Source: Methanofollis sp. W23
GTDB taxonomy: Archaea; Halobacteriota; Methanomicrobia; Methanomicrobiales; Methanofollaceae
NCBI RefSeq assembly: GCF_017875325.1
Contig: NZ_JAGGMN010000001.1
Coordinates: forward strand, 1,302,001-1,366,000
Reading direction: 5' to 3'
Length of the DNA stretch: 64,000 nt
The notes beneath the pieces are model-generated. The model was given only the letters and a program-made list of their open reading frames with translations. It searched no databases and had not been told where the DNA came from. How positions within the stretch are numbered: the stretch's first letter is position 1; the number at the start of each line of letters is the position of its first letter. This document shows, piece by piece, positions 1-9,217 of the stretch. The translations under genes and the position numbers were made by a program.

Positions 1-239
1 GGGGTGCGGGCGGCACGCGCCCCCGGCGTAAAGGTGCGGGAAGGCGTGATGATCCGACGGCCCGCCCCAATCGTCGAATCTTTCCCAGTAATCTCTCGCC
101 GGGGGGTGCACCCCCCGACCCCTCCTCAGCGAGGCGGGGTGTTTCCCCTGCTATCCGCTTGTGAGGGCTACGACACCCCACCATCTGTCTCCATCTTCGG
201 CGAGGGGTGGGGATAGGAATGTTCTGGGGTGGCCTCGGG
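1..239. repeat. Repeat-rich intergenic DNA at the window edge
   Basis: No gene is supported here. The stretch carries the GC-rich palindromes seen in every long gap of this window (for example a run of G followed by a run of C near 101-118) and the recurring phrase 'gcgggaaggcgtgatgatccgacg', which recurs almost exactly at about 6738-6762. It reads as part of the dispersed intergenic repeat mosaic. Confidence 0.6.
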
Positions 240-248
240 GTTATAAAA
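240..248 (+). promoter_or_regulatory. TATA box for the lipoprotein hydrolase
   Basis: The sequence GTTATAAAA lies about 63 bases before the chosen start at 307. Archaeal initiation about 25 bases downstream would give a leader of roughly 35-40 nt containing the GGAGG at 293-297. Confidence 0.55.
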
Positions 249-306
249 CCATTTTTTGCTGCATTGTTCAGATAGGATCATACCAGTATTCTGGAGGATG
301 AAGTCG

Positions 307-1164
307 ATGAGAACACAATGGCGCTCATGGTTGATGGCGTCTCTCTGCCTCTGCGTGCTTGTGACCGCAGGATGCACAGGGACGGTCGACAACGAAACTG
401 CAACGACACCGACAGCGACCCCCTTGCCGTCCGCCCCGGCGGTCTCCATCAATGAGACACCAGTCCAGTATGCAGAGGTGAACGGGGTCAGTCTGGCATA
501 CCGTGAGTTCGGCGAGGGCGACCCCCTGCTGCTGATCACCGGGTTTGGCGAGGTGATGGAGGACTGGAACGAGACCTTCGTCGGGATGCTTGCAGAAGAG
601 TACCATGTCTATATGTACGACCACCGGGCGATGGGACACAGCGGCGAGGGCGACGCTCCCTATACGCTCCCGCAACTCTCCGACGACGCGGCAGGGCTCG
701 TGGATGCGCTTGGGCACGAGAGCATGCACATCTACGGCGTCTCGATGGGGTCGTCGGTCTCGCAGCAGTTGGTCGTCGACCACCCGGAGACGGTCAGAAA
801 ACTCGTCCTCTCCTCCCCCAGTTACATCGTTGGACCGAACGAGACGGCGACGCTGTATACCCTGGTAATAGAGAGCGCCGGCGATCCTTCCCTGCCCGAA
901 GGAGTACGAAAAGAGGCGGGGGCGATTCTTGCCTGGGAGGGTACCTATGATGGTCTCTCCGGTATCACCAATGACGTGATGCTCCTTGTCGGAACCGACG
1001 ACGTCATCACTCCCGATTCGATCGCCGTACAGATGGCCGGAGAGATCGAGGGATCGTGGCTGGTGCGGTTCAAGGGCATCCCGCATGTGGGATCGGCCTA
1101 TGCGCCTGAGGAGTACGGGCGGGTGGTCCTGACCTTCCTGGAGGTGGATGAGTCGCCTGAGTGA
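307..1164 (+). CDS. Alpha/beta-hydrolase-fold lipoprotein
   Basis: A predicted surface-anchored hydrolase of 285 residues; its substrate is unknown. The N-terminus is a lipoprotein signal with a lipobox ending VTAGC (Cys23), followed by a Thr/Pro-rich linker and then an alpha/beta-hydrolase core. The nucleophile elbow GVSMGS gives Ser146, the acid is probably Asp231 in GTDD, and His260 sits in GIPHVGS, so the triad looks intact. The lid between elbow and acid is short. I chose the ATG at 307 because GGAGG at 293-297 is spaced correctly for it; the in-frame ATG at 298 abuts that site and leaves no spacer. The gene stands alone with its own TATA box upstream and a T-run downstream. Confidence 0.8.
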   Translation: MRTQWRSWLMASLCLCVLVTAGCTGTVDNETATTPTATPLPSAPAVSINETPVQYAEVNGVSLAYREFGEGDPLLLITGFGEVMEDWNETFVGMLAEEYHVYMYDHRAMGHSGEGDAPYTLPQLSDDAAGLVDALGHESMHIYGVSMGSSVSQQLVVDHPETVRKLVLSSPSYIVGPNETATLYTLVIESAGDPSLPEGVRKEAGAILAWEGTYDGLSGITNDVMLLVGTDDVITPDSIAVQMAGEIEGSWLVRFKGIPHVGSAYAPEEYGRVVLTFLEVDESPE

Positions 1165-1167
1165 GGG

Positions 1168-1196
1168 GTTTCTTTTTTTGTTGAAGGGTTTTTATT
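1168..1196 (+). terminator. U-rich terminator after the hydrolase
   Basis: Two T-runs (a T7 at 1173-1179 and a T5 near 1190) follow the stop codon directly, which is the usual form of an archaeal terminator. Confidence 0.55.
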
Positions 1197-1348
1197 CTGT
1201 TCTGGTTTTGATCGTTGGCAGGGGGTGCGTACGTAGCCAGGAACCATTTGGATCAGAGAGTTCGGTGATTTGAGGATGAGAGGGTGGGCCGAGTTCGTCC
1301 TGGGACGGACCATCGTGATGATCGTGATTATGAGGTACAGGATCTTCT

Positions 1349-1572
1349 TCATTGAGGAGATGAAGGGCGCGAAGGTGGGGAGATTTTTGTATGTACGGAT
1401 TGCAGGTTTTCTCTGATTAGTATCACATTCGGATGATCGGGCCCGTAAACTTTCTCTTCTATTTCGAGTGCTCGCTCGAATGCCTTCTTCGCTCCTTCAA
1501 GGTTGCCGAGGGCACGTAGGGCACTCCCAAGGTTGTTGATATCGGTGGCGACTGCTGGATGTGCTGGCCCGT
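1349..1572 (-). pseudogene. Degenerate tetratricopeptide-repeat fragment
   Basis: Read on the minus strand from about 1572 down to a stop at 1349, the frame gives one recognisable TPR unit of the kinesin-light-chain type. It contains INNLGSALRALGNLEGAKKA, FERALEIEEKVYGPDHPNV and a trailing helix. The upstream part of the frame is not TPR-like, there is no plausible start, and the frame ends in low-complexity sequence. Such units normally occur in long tandem arrays, so this looks like the remnant of a larger TPR protein. Codon choice is less GC-rich than in neighbouring genes. Confidence 0.65.
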
Positions 1573-1996
1573 AGCATGAAACAGTCCATGGAAGACATAA
1601 TCGTGAAGGTGCTGGAGTCTGAAAATTTATCTGGCTTTGTAGAATTCCTCCTCTGGAGCGTGAATCAGTGGCTGATCAAAAATCACCCCCCTTCTGAGCA
1701 GGACACGCTATGAGACCACCTCCTCATCGCCGCCCCCACCTCTCCTCTCTCCGGCGGGGTCCGGGGGTGCAACCCCCAGTGCGAGACGATGGAAAAAGAT
1801 CTCGATGCGGGCGGCACGTTCTGATCATCAGGCCTTTCCAGATATCGGTGCCGGGGGCGCTGCCCCCGGACCCCCGGGATGAAGATAGGAGCGGGAAGGC
1901 AGAGGGCTGATCGTTCAGAGGTTTTACCTGTCCTCTGCTTATCAGTCATGTGGGGAGTACGGATCCAGACATCATGGAGACGACAGAGAAGATCCC
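1573..1996. repeat. Intergenic repeat mosaic
   Basis: This contains a decayed element end at about 1633 (GGCTTTGTAGAATTCCTC), the perfect palindrome CCGGGGGCGCTGCCCCCGG at 1851-1869 followed by the recurring 'gaagatagg..cgggaaggcag' phrase, and a 'gatcgttcagaggt' block that recurs near 5889, 51994 and 61183. I see no gene. Confidence 0.6.
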
Positions 1997-2824
1997 TCAC
2001 CCCATCCCCTTCTCCCACCAGATCATCGCCATCCTCCTCCTCCGCCTGAGAATGTATCCCCCTCTCTCTAAGGGGACAAGCACCCGCGCGAAATGCGCCC
2101 GCACCGTCGCCTCGAGTCCCTCAGGCACCTCATGGAGACGACACCACGAGGCCGCCGCCTCATCGGCCGAGTCGTACCTGGCGGCATGCTCGGTCCTGTA
2201 GATGGTGACATTGGCATAGATCCCCATCTCGTGGAGGACATGCACCACCCAGAGATAGTCAGGGTAGCCGACGTGCTCTTCCTCAAAAACCGCCCTGTAC
2301 AGGGCCATCTCGTCAGGCTCCCGCCACTCCCCCGCGTGCCAGAAGAGATAGACCACCCGGCGTGCGGCGGCGTCCATCTTTGCGAGGGCCGCACGGAGAT
2401 CGGCAAAGCCCAGGACATTCGCGCCCACCACCACGTCGTGGCTCTCGACCTCCGCATCCTCCCACCGCCCCTTGAGGACCACATAATTGGAGAGCCCGGC
2501 CTCTTCCATATGCCGCCTGAGCCGCTCGAGCATCTTCCCGGATGGGTCGAGGGCGGTAACATGGCGCGCCTGGCGCGCAAGCGGGACCGCGAGCCGCCCG
2601 GTCCCCGCGCCGATGTCAAGGACCGTCTCGTTCGGCCTCACACCGATCATGCAGCACTCGACCGGAACCCCGTCGGCGCGGGCCGCCCGGTCGAAGGCCA
2701 CGGATTTTTTGTCCCAGCGGGCGCCGGGATCGCGCTCCTCCCCATGCCGCGCCTCGACCGCCGCCCGCCAGAGTGCATTGTAGTCAGGGAGGTCGTCCAT
2801 GTTCTCCCATTCGAGTGTGGCCAT
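1997..2824 (-). CDS. Class I SAM-dependent methyltransferase
   Basis: A predicted small-molecule or protein methyltransferase of 275 residues with unknown substrate. SAM-binding motif I is clear (VLDIGAGTGRLAVPLA, about residues 68-83), followed by the acidic end of strand 2 (TALDPSG) and a motif corresponding to post-II (GRWEDAEVESHDVVVGANVL). The C-terminal part has no extra domain I recognise. The start is uncertain: an in-frame ATG at 2800 is closely preceded by GGGAG and would give 267 residues, whereas the ATG at 2824 has no visible ribosome site. It is transcribed divergently from the RND exporter across a gap of about 145 bases. Confidence 0.75.
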   Translation of the reverse strand: MATLEWENMDDLPDYNALWRAAVEARHGEERDPGARWDKKSVAFDRAARADGVPVECCMIGVRPNETVLDIGAGTGRLAVPLARQARHVTALDPSGKMLERLRRHMEEAGLSNYVVLKGRWEDAEVESHDVVVGANVLGFADLRAALAKMDAAARRVVYLFWHAGEWREPDEMALYRAVFEEEHVGYPDYLWVVHVLHEMGIYANVTIYRTEHAARYDSADEAAASWCRLHEVPEGLEATVRAHFARVLVPLERGGYILRRRRRMAMIWWEKGMG

Positions 2825-2969
2825 ATCAGTCTGGCGGTCGGCGCCCGGCCCTCACCCCTCCATACCCCGGACCTTCGAAAAGTGCATAGACCTTGGAGAA
2901 GAAAAATTCTTACCGTGAATTCAATGGCCAGACACCAGGATCACCGGGTAACACCCCCACGGAGGGACC

Positions 2970-5222
2970 ATGTTCTTTGAACGAGTGGCCTCGGTCCTCG
3001 TCAGGTACCCCCGTCAGGTGGCCCTGCTCCTCCTCTGCCTTTTCCTGCTCGGCATCGTCGGGATGACCGGCGTCTCGATGGAGACCGGGTCAGACACCTA
3101 TCTCGACAAGTCGTCGCGGGAAGGGGTACTCTATGACAGTTATACCGAACACTTCCTCTCAGACAATGCCGTCCTGCTGGTCAAGTGCGACGACCCCCTC
3201 GACCCCGAATTCCTCAGTTTTCTGGACCGCCTGGAAACCGAGGTGCGGGAGGTCCGCCATGTAGACTCGGCGCAAGGACTTCCTGACGTGCTGAAGGGCA
3301 TCAACCATGGACGACTCCCAGGCTCGAGGGCCGAGGCCGAGATGCTCCTCGGTCACCTCCCTGCAGACCTCAAGGATCGGCTCCTCCCCTCGAACATCCT
3401 CACGCTCGTCCTCGTCGATGTCGAGCAGGGAGTCTCGACCGACGTCTCGCGCGGCGTGCTCCACAGCGTCCAGTCGGTGATCGAGAGCGAGTCACCTCCT
3501 GCAGGCGTCTCGATCGAGGTGACCGGGAACACCGCCTTCGACGAGCAGATGGAGGACGAACTCTCTGGTTCGCTGGCGGTGCTGATCGTCGCGGCGATGG
3601 GGCTGATGGGCGTCACCCTTGCCGTCCTCTTCGCCTCAATGAGTCACCGTCTCCTCCCTGCACTCCTGGTGGCGGTCGGGATGATCCTCACCTTCGGGGT
3701 GATGGGATTTGCCGGGATCAACCTCAACATCGGGGTGGTGGCAGCCTTCCCGGTGCTCCTGGGTCTGGGGATCGACTATGCGATCCAGTTCCAGGCGCGC
3801 CTGGACGAGGAGTGCCGCCATTCGCCCCTGCCTGAGGCGGTGCGCACCACCATCATCCGCACAGGACCGGCGATCCTGGTGGCGATGGCGGCGACCGCGA
3901 TGGGGTTCATCGCGATGTTCATCTCGCCGGTCCCGATGGTCAAGTCCTTCGGGATCGTCAGTCTCATCGGGATCACCTGCTGCTATGGGGTGACGCTCCT
4001 CGGTCTCCCGGCCTATGCGCTGCTGCGGAACTATACACCAAAGCCTGCGGCGTCCGGGCGTGCGGTGGAGATGAAGGAGAAGTACGACGGGGTCCTCTCG
4101 CAGATCGCCGGGAAGATCGCAAAGAACCCGGTCCCGGTTCTCCTTGTCGCCGCCTTCGTGGCGTACGGCGGGGTGGTCGCCGACTCTTCGATCCCGATCG
4201 ACACCAACCAGAATACCTTTGTCCCGCCTGAGATGCCGACCAAACTCTCTCTCAACGAGGTGACCGGGATGGTCGGGGCGGTCAGGCCCCTCCCACTCCT
4301 GGTCCAGGGCGAGGGGGTGGACGACTACGAGACCATCGTCTGGATGGACCGGTTCGGGGAGTATACGCTCTCCCGCCATCCTGAACTTACCGGCGTCACG
4401 AGCGCGGCGACGCTGATCAAAAAATACAATGGGGGCGTCCTCCCCTCTGACCAGGCAGGGATCGACGCCGCCCTCGCACGGGTGCCCCAGGAAGAACTGA
4501 AAGGCTATCTCTCAGGGCATACCGCGGGAGTCATCGATCTTGCGACCATCGATATGGAGATGGGCGCCCAGGACCGGGTCAAGAAGGAAGTGATGGCCGA
4601 CGTCGGGTGGATGCGCCCGCCGCCAGGGATCGAGGTGGACCCGACCGGGGACTATGATATGTTCACCTCGCTCATCGCAAACATCGCGAAGAGCAAGGCA
4701 GAGATGACGTACCTCGGGTTTGCGCTCATCTTCGCCTACCTTGTCCTGGTCTACAGGAAGAGGTATGCGGTCTCTCCGATCATCCCGCTCGTCTGTATTG
4801 TGGGATGGAATGCCGTCGGGATGCTGGTGCTCGGGATCAACTACACCCCCATGACCGCATGTCTGGGCTCGATGACCATCGGGGTGGCCTCAGAATATAC
4901 CATCTTGATGATGGAGCGCTATGGCGAGGAGATGCGCGAGCACGGCGACCCACAACGGGCGATCCGCGAGGGCGTCCAGAAGGTCGGGACGGCGATCACG
5001 GTCTCGGGCCTGGTGACCGCGTGCGGGTTCTCGGCCCTGGTCCTCTCGAACTTCCAGATCATCGCCAACTTCGGGGTCACGACCGTCATCGCCGTCGGGT
5101 TCTCGTTGATCGGGGCGATCATCATCATGCCGGCGGCCCTCGCAGTCGTCGGCGGCGGGAAGAAGGGTGTGGAGACCGAGGCGCAGCAGGACGACGCACC
5201 CTCCTCCACAGGCGGGGCCTGA
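2970..5222 (+). CDS. RND superfamily exporter (MMPL/HAE3 type)
   Basis: A 750-residue membrane exporter of the archaeal hydrophobe/amphiphile family, probably proton-driven; its substrate is unknown (lipids, isoprenoids and hopanoid-like compounds are typical for the family). It has the duplicated RND layout. TM1 (residues about 12-33) and a large exterior loop are followed by a five-helix bundle with the conserved GLGIDYAIQFQARLDEE. A second TM (about 375-395), a second exterior loop and a second bundle with IGVASEYTILMMERYGEE come next. Length matches single-subunit HAE3 proteins. GGAGG stands just before the ATG. The C-terminal tail is hydrophilic and the gene is monocistronic. Confidence 0.85.
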   Translation: MFFERVASVLVRYPRQVALLLLCLFLLGIVGMTGVSMETGSDTYLDKSSREGVLYDSYTEHFLSDNAVLLVKCDDPLDPEFLSFLDRLETEVREVRHVDSAQGLPDVLKGINHGRLPGSRAEAEMLLGHLPADLKDRLLPSNILTLVLVDVEQGVSTDVSRGVLHSVQSVIESESPPAGVSIEVTGNTAFDEQMEDELSGSLAVLIVAAMGLMGVTLAVLFASMSHRLLPALLVAVGMILTFGVMGFAGINLNIGVVAAFPVLLGLGIDYAIQFQARLDEECRHSPLPEAVRTTIIRTGPAILVAMAATAMGFIAMFISPVPMVKSFGIVSLIGITCCYGVTLLGLPAYALLRNYTPKPAASGRAVEMKEKYDGVLSQIAGKIAKNPVPVLLVAAFVAYGGVVADSSIPIDTNQNTFVPPEMPTKLSLNEVTGMVGAVRPLPLLVQGEGVDDYETIVWMDRFGEYTLSRHPELTGVTSAATLIKKYNGGVLPSDQAGIDAALARVPQEELKGYLSGHTAGVIDLATIDMEMGAQDRVKKEVMADVGWMRPPPGIEVDPTGDYDMFTSLIANIAKSKAEMTYLGFALIFAYLVLVYRKRYAVSPIIPLVCIVGWNAVGMLVLGINYTPMTACLGSMTIGVASEYTILMMERYGEEMREHGDPQRAIREGVQKVGTAITVSGLVTACGFSALVLSNFQIIANFGVTTVIAVGFSLIGAIIIMPAALAVVGGGKKGVETEAQQDDAPSSTGGA

Positions 5223-5237
5223 GCCTCCTCCCTGGCG

Positions 5238-5250
5238 TCACATTTTTTTC
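5238..5250 (+). terminator. U-rich terminator after the RND exporter
   Basis: A T7 run at 5243-5249 lies about 20 bases after the stop codon. Confidence 0.5.
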
Positions 5251-7180
5251 TCACATTGGCCAAAGACGGCACCATCGTCTCCGGCAAATATCTCGAGTCC
5301 GCCTTCCCCCCCAGTCGCCACCCCAAAGGTCCGGCGGCTGCGAGCAGGAGCGAACTTGAAAACGCAGGCGGTCGGAGATTTCCTGTGAAGAAAAAATATG
5401 AACTATTTTTTTCGTGCACAGAATATTTGAGACATTCACTTGAGAGGACGATCTTCAATCTTCTGGGCATCTCTGATATTCCAGATATAAGCGGAGCGAA
5501 CACGAGAAGACGAGAGTCTTCAAGTAACCTCGGCGAGAGAATGAGGAAAGGCGATCGGTGCACGCTTTCTCCGGGAATAATCAAAATTTTGGCTCTGTAG
5601 AAATCCTCTGGACAGGTATCTCTGGCGGGGGGTGCCACCTCCCGGTCCCCCGCGCGATTCGAGAGGCGGTGGACGGCATTGAACTCTTCATGGCGATTGA
5701 TTGTGCCTTCCTGACCCTATCTTCTCGCCGGGGGTCCGGGGGCGGAGCCCCCGGAGAGAGTGTTCGAAGAAGGCAGACAGATCGACGTGTCGCCCCACAT
5801 ATAGACTAAAGAACTTTCTCATGCTTTCTTTCGCCGGGGGGAGATCCCCGGCGCAAGACGACAGTGACGGTGCTGCGCTGAGGGTGGGCGATCATTCTGA
5901 GAGGGTGTCTGTAGTTCGTATATCAGGCATGGAGGATCTCGGTAAGGAGAAATCATCATACAGACCTCCCCGATTGATCGTCAGGATCATTTTCATGGAG
6001 TTCATCCCAAAAAGCAGTAAATATGGTGAGGAGATCCTCCCCTTTTCGGTGTGTCCCTATGGGTTCATCCCTTCCCACACCGCCGCACCTGGGGCGCTGC
6101 CCCCGGATCCCCAGGATGAAGAGTGGGTCGGGAAGGCAGCGTGATGATCGTGAAGAGGGGATGCGAACCCCTGCCAATCACCATCCGCAGAGGGTCAGGG
6201 GGGCAGAGCCCTCAGTGCGAGACGGCGATGAAAATTCAACAATTGGGGCGGTCGGTCACTCGTAGGATTTTTCCATCCTCTGCGTATCGCCATCAGTGAA
6301 ATTTGGGGATTTCAAACTCTCATAAAAACCCGAAGAGATAGTTCTGTAGAAACCCTCACCTTTTGTGTGGGGGAGATGTGTGTCACCCGCCGTCCCGCCT
6401 CTTTGGCCGGGGGCTCTGCCCCCGGATCCCCAAGAACAAGATAGGATCAGGAAGGCAGAATAAATAACCATAAAGAGAGTGCCGCTGTCCTTGACCTATC
6501 AGGGGGCGGGGGGTTCGGGGGGCGGCATACCCCCCGCCAGAGAGATTCATCAAGACGATCTACCATGAAAATGATCCAGAAGATCGCCTTTCCAGGTTTC
6601 CATAATGATTTGAGTCCACCAAACACCGTCTGAACTGACACGAAGATTTCGGATACATCTTCCGAATGATCAGGCCTCTGCCTTCCCTGCCCTATCTTCG
6701 TCGTGAGGAGTCCGGGGGCAACGCCCCCGACATGGTGTTGCGGGAAGGCGTGATGATCCGATGTGCCGCCCTGATCATAGAATCTTCCCTGTCATCTCGC
6801 GCCGGGGGGAAACCCCCCGGAACCCCCCACGACGAAGATCGGTGGGGGCGGCGATGAAACACGATCCCCACCGGTTCTCCTCTCTTGAAAAGAGAGAGAA
6901 AGAGAGCACGTGACGAGAAATTTTCATCATGTATGCTTGAACCCCACGTTCATGCCCGATTCTACAGAGCCAAAGAGATAAGCTTCAGGATCATGTTCAT
7001 GGAGCATATCCCAAAACTCCCTCAGACCTGATCGTCCCTCCAAACCGAAGCGACAGGAGGGAGGCACATGGGTCAGGCGGACTTCAAGCATTGGCGAGGA
7101 GGACTACAACGTCGATTCTACATATTTTTCTTCCCGCGTTGAGAGGATTTTCCCTGCACCTCCCCCTCGTGACACCCCCA
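5251..7180. repeat. Two-kilobase intergenic repeat mosaic
   Basis: I find no convincing gene. The stretch holds several copies of repeats seen elsewhere. A left element end GGCTCTGTAGAAATCCTC at 5591-5608 continues into sequence that matches the reverse complement of the right half of the element at 48819-49053. A block at about 5775-5850 is repeated at about 8685-8785. A block at 5845-5982 is repeated inverted at 10663-10800. A decayed element begins near 6341 (GTTCTGTAGAAACCCTC). A block at about 6870-7010, ending in the element-like TTCTACAGAGCC, is shared with 51260-51372 and, inverted, 51698-51790. GC-rich perfect palindromes recur throughout. Confidence 0.7.
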
Positions 7181-7184
7181 TCCC

Positions 7185-7194
7185 CTTATATCTT
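7185..7194 (+). promoter_or_regulatory. TATA box for the gene at 7227
   Basis: CTTATATCTT lies about 33-42 bases before the ATG, predicting a very short leader that begins close to the G-rich ribosome site at about 7214-7219. Confidence 0.55.
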
Positions 7195-7226
7195 AGAAGC
7201 CAGCAAGGAGACCTGGGGGATGTATC

Positions 7227-8030
7227 ATGCAGCAGGCATTTGGAAGACATACCACACATATCACAGAGGGAGAGATCCTTGCCGCCGATTTTCTTGTCCC
7301 GGCACCTGAGGATGAAAAGGCCGGGTTTTCCAGGAGATTCAGGGCGGTGTCAGAACGGGAAGAGTCTCCGGTCGCGGTCATCGGGGTGCCGGAGACCAGG
7401 AACCTTGCCATGCTCCTGGACAAGGACGACTGGAAGGTTCTTGACCCCTTTGTCAGGACCGATATGGAGACGTACGACTTTTTCCTTGTCAGGCTCTGCT
7501 GCTCACTCCATCCTGTGAGTGAAGAGACGGCCCTCCATTCGGCAGAATTCGGGGTTGCCCTGCGTCAGGACGGAAAAAAGAACGCACCCCTGGTTTATGC
7601 GATGTACCCGAGACTGGTCTCGGACATCGTCAGGGAGACGAGTACGATGGGGCTCACCGGTTCACTGGAACTGGTCCCAATGGTCGGGGTGACCGCCGGG
7701 CTCGAGGGGACGATCGAGACCGGAGTCGAGTACTCCAGGCTTGTCCCAAAGGTCACCGCTCACTTCGACACCGGCCAGAGTGGGGGACACTGGGACCTGG
7801 AGAGGACCGAGGTGGAGGAATTGCAGGGGATCCGCTACTTCTACCTCCTGGTCAGGGCTCCAAAGGGGTTTGAGAGTCTCTGGGTGAGGTTCGACCTGAG
7901 TGCGAAGGTGAAGTACAGGGGGCGGTGGCGCGACTTTTTCTTTACGCCCGAGAGGCCTGAACCCGCCACCCTTGAATTCGACCTCCTCACCGGTGAGAAA
8001 AAGGTGGGACGGGCACTGCTCGTCGCCTGA
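7227..8030 (+). CDS. Hypothetical protein, cytosolic, unknown family
   Basis: A 267-residue protein that I do not recognise. It has no signal peptide or membrane segment. The N-terminal third is acidic with EREESPVAVIGVPETR, the middle is mixed, and the C-terminal half is rich in predicted beta strands with repeated aromatic motifs (GIRYFYLLVRAPKGFESLWV, FFFTPERPEPATLEF). That pattern suggests a compact beta-sandwich domain. The start is supported by a TATA box at 7185 and a GGGGGA ribosome site. Codon use resembles the core genes, so it is probably a real, expressed, standalone gene. A T8 run follows at 8051-8058. Confidence 0.7.
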   Translation: MQQAFGRHTTHITEGEILAADFLVPAPEDEKAGFSRRFRAVSEREESPVAVIGVPETRNLAMLLDKDDWKVLDPFVRTDMETYDFFLVRLCCSLHPVSEETALHSAEFGVALRQDGKKNAPLVYAMYPRLVSDIVRETSTMGLTGSLELVPMVGVTAGLEGTIETGVEYSRLVPKVTAHFDTGQSGGHWDLERTEVEELQGIRYFYLLVRAPKGFESLWVRFDLSAKVKYRGRWRDFFFTPERPEPATLEFDLLTGEKKVGRALLVA

Positions 8031-8171
8031 GTCCATCTCATCTCTTCTCCTTTTTTTTCACCCGCATGCCCACTCTTTCAAAAATTGCGTCCCCATCCAC
8101 CCCGCCCATTGGACGCGAGAGTGTGTGTCGCACACGGACAGGAACCTGAATTTCTGCAGAGCCGAAAGTAC
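8031..8171. other. Terminator and decayed element end after the hypothetical gene
   Basis: A T8 run at 8051-8058 is the likely terminator of the upstream gene. A sequence resembling a right element end (ATTTCTGCAGAGCC) stops at 8163, only eight bases before the next element starts, suggesting adjacent insertions. Confidence 0.45.
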
Positions 8172-8385
8172 GGCTCTGTAGAAATCCTCTTAATGAATCT
8201 CTCTGGAGGGGGGGGCGTGCCGCGACACGAGAGGGCGAGAAGGGCAGCACTCTTGCCATAGTCGCCCATGATGCCTTCCCCCCTATCTTCTTCCCAGGGG
8301 TCCGGGGCAGAGCCTCCGGAGGGAAACTATGGGTAGGCGGATGACACGCATTCTTCCCACGAAAAGTGAGGAACTCTACAGAGCC
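8172..8385. mobile_element. Miniature inverted-repeat element, copy A (214 bp)
   Basis: The left end GGCTCTGTAGAAATCCTC (8172-8189) and the right end GAGGAACTCTACAGAGCC (8368-8385) are inverted repeats matching at 16 of 18 positions. The interior encodes nothing and carries the GC-rich palindrome and the 'gccttcc..cctatcttc' phrase common to the family. The immediate flanks (GAAAGTAC and AAAATTGG) do not form a target duplication, so this copy is either old or inserted next to another copy. Confidence 0.7.
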
Positions 8386-9217
8386 AAAATTGGATCTTGT
8401 CCTGTGGGTATCAGTCAGAGGGGATACTTGAGGGGATCGAATCCTCATGCAAACCTGGAGCAAATCCCAAAAGTATCCTGACATGAATCTTCGTCTGGAT
8501 CAAAACCTTTCATTCCAGAAATTCTGAGCACAGATCTTCCGTCGGGTGGTTGGCTGCCCCGCGGTCCCCCCCCACAGAAGAGAGGGGGGAGGACGGTAAT
8601 CCCCTCTTCTGCATCATCACATGCGCCTTCCTGCCCCTATCTTCATCCAGGGGGTCTGGGGGAGCCGCGCCCCCAGGGCGATTGTTCGAAGAAGGCATGA
8701 TGATCTGACGTGCCGCCCCACATGTATAGAGACTAAAGAATGTTCTCCTGGTTTCTTTCGCCGGGGGGGAGACCCCCCGGAACCCCCCCACGACGAAGAT
8801 AGAGGTCGGGCGGCAGAACACCCGGTGAAAAGATAGAAGAAGATGATGAATGGATGTACACGCTACAAAGAGAGGAGAGTTTGACACTATCATCTCTCTT
8901 TATCTTTTGGCAGAGGGGGGAAGACAGGAGAGTTTTGAGATGACCTCTTGGAGAGACGGTTGTGTAGAAATTCTCTCGACAGTGCTCTTCGACGGGGGAC
9001 ATGTTGCCCCCTGAACCCCCCGCGTAAGCGATAATAGGCAGGGGACGGCAATCCCCTCCACATGGTTGTTGATTGTGCCTTCCTGGTCTCATCTCCATCC
9101 AGGGTCCGGGGGCAACGCCCACCTACGTGAGCATCGAGGAAGGCGGTCGAGTCAGGGGTGCACCTCGAAGAGGTGAAGGTATCTGCAGACCCGAAAGTCC
9201 CAGTCCCACCTGCACCT
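8386..9217. repeat. Intergenic repeat mosaic
   Basis: No gene is supported. It includes a block near 8401-8480 shared with 52040-52090, a block near 8685-8785 shared with 5775-5850, and a partial element start at about 8949 (TGTGTAGAAATTCTC). The bases before that start, GGAGAGACGG, also precede a similar start at 45319. Palindromes of G-run/C-run type are frequent. Confidence 0.6.
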
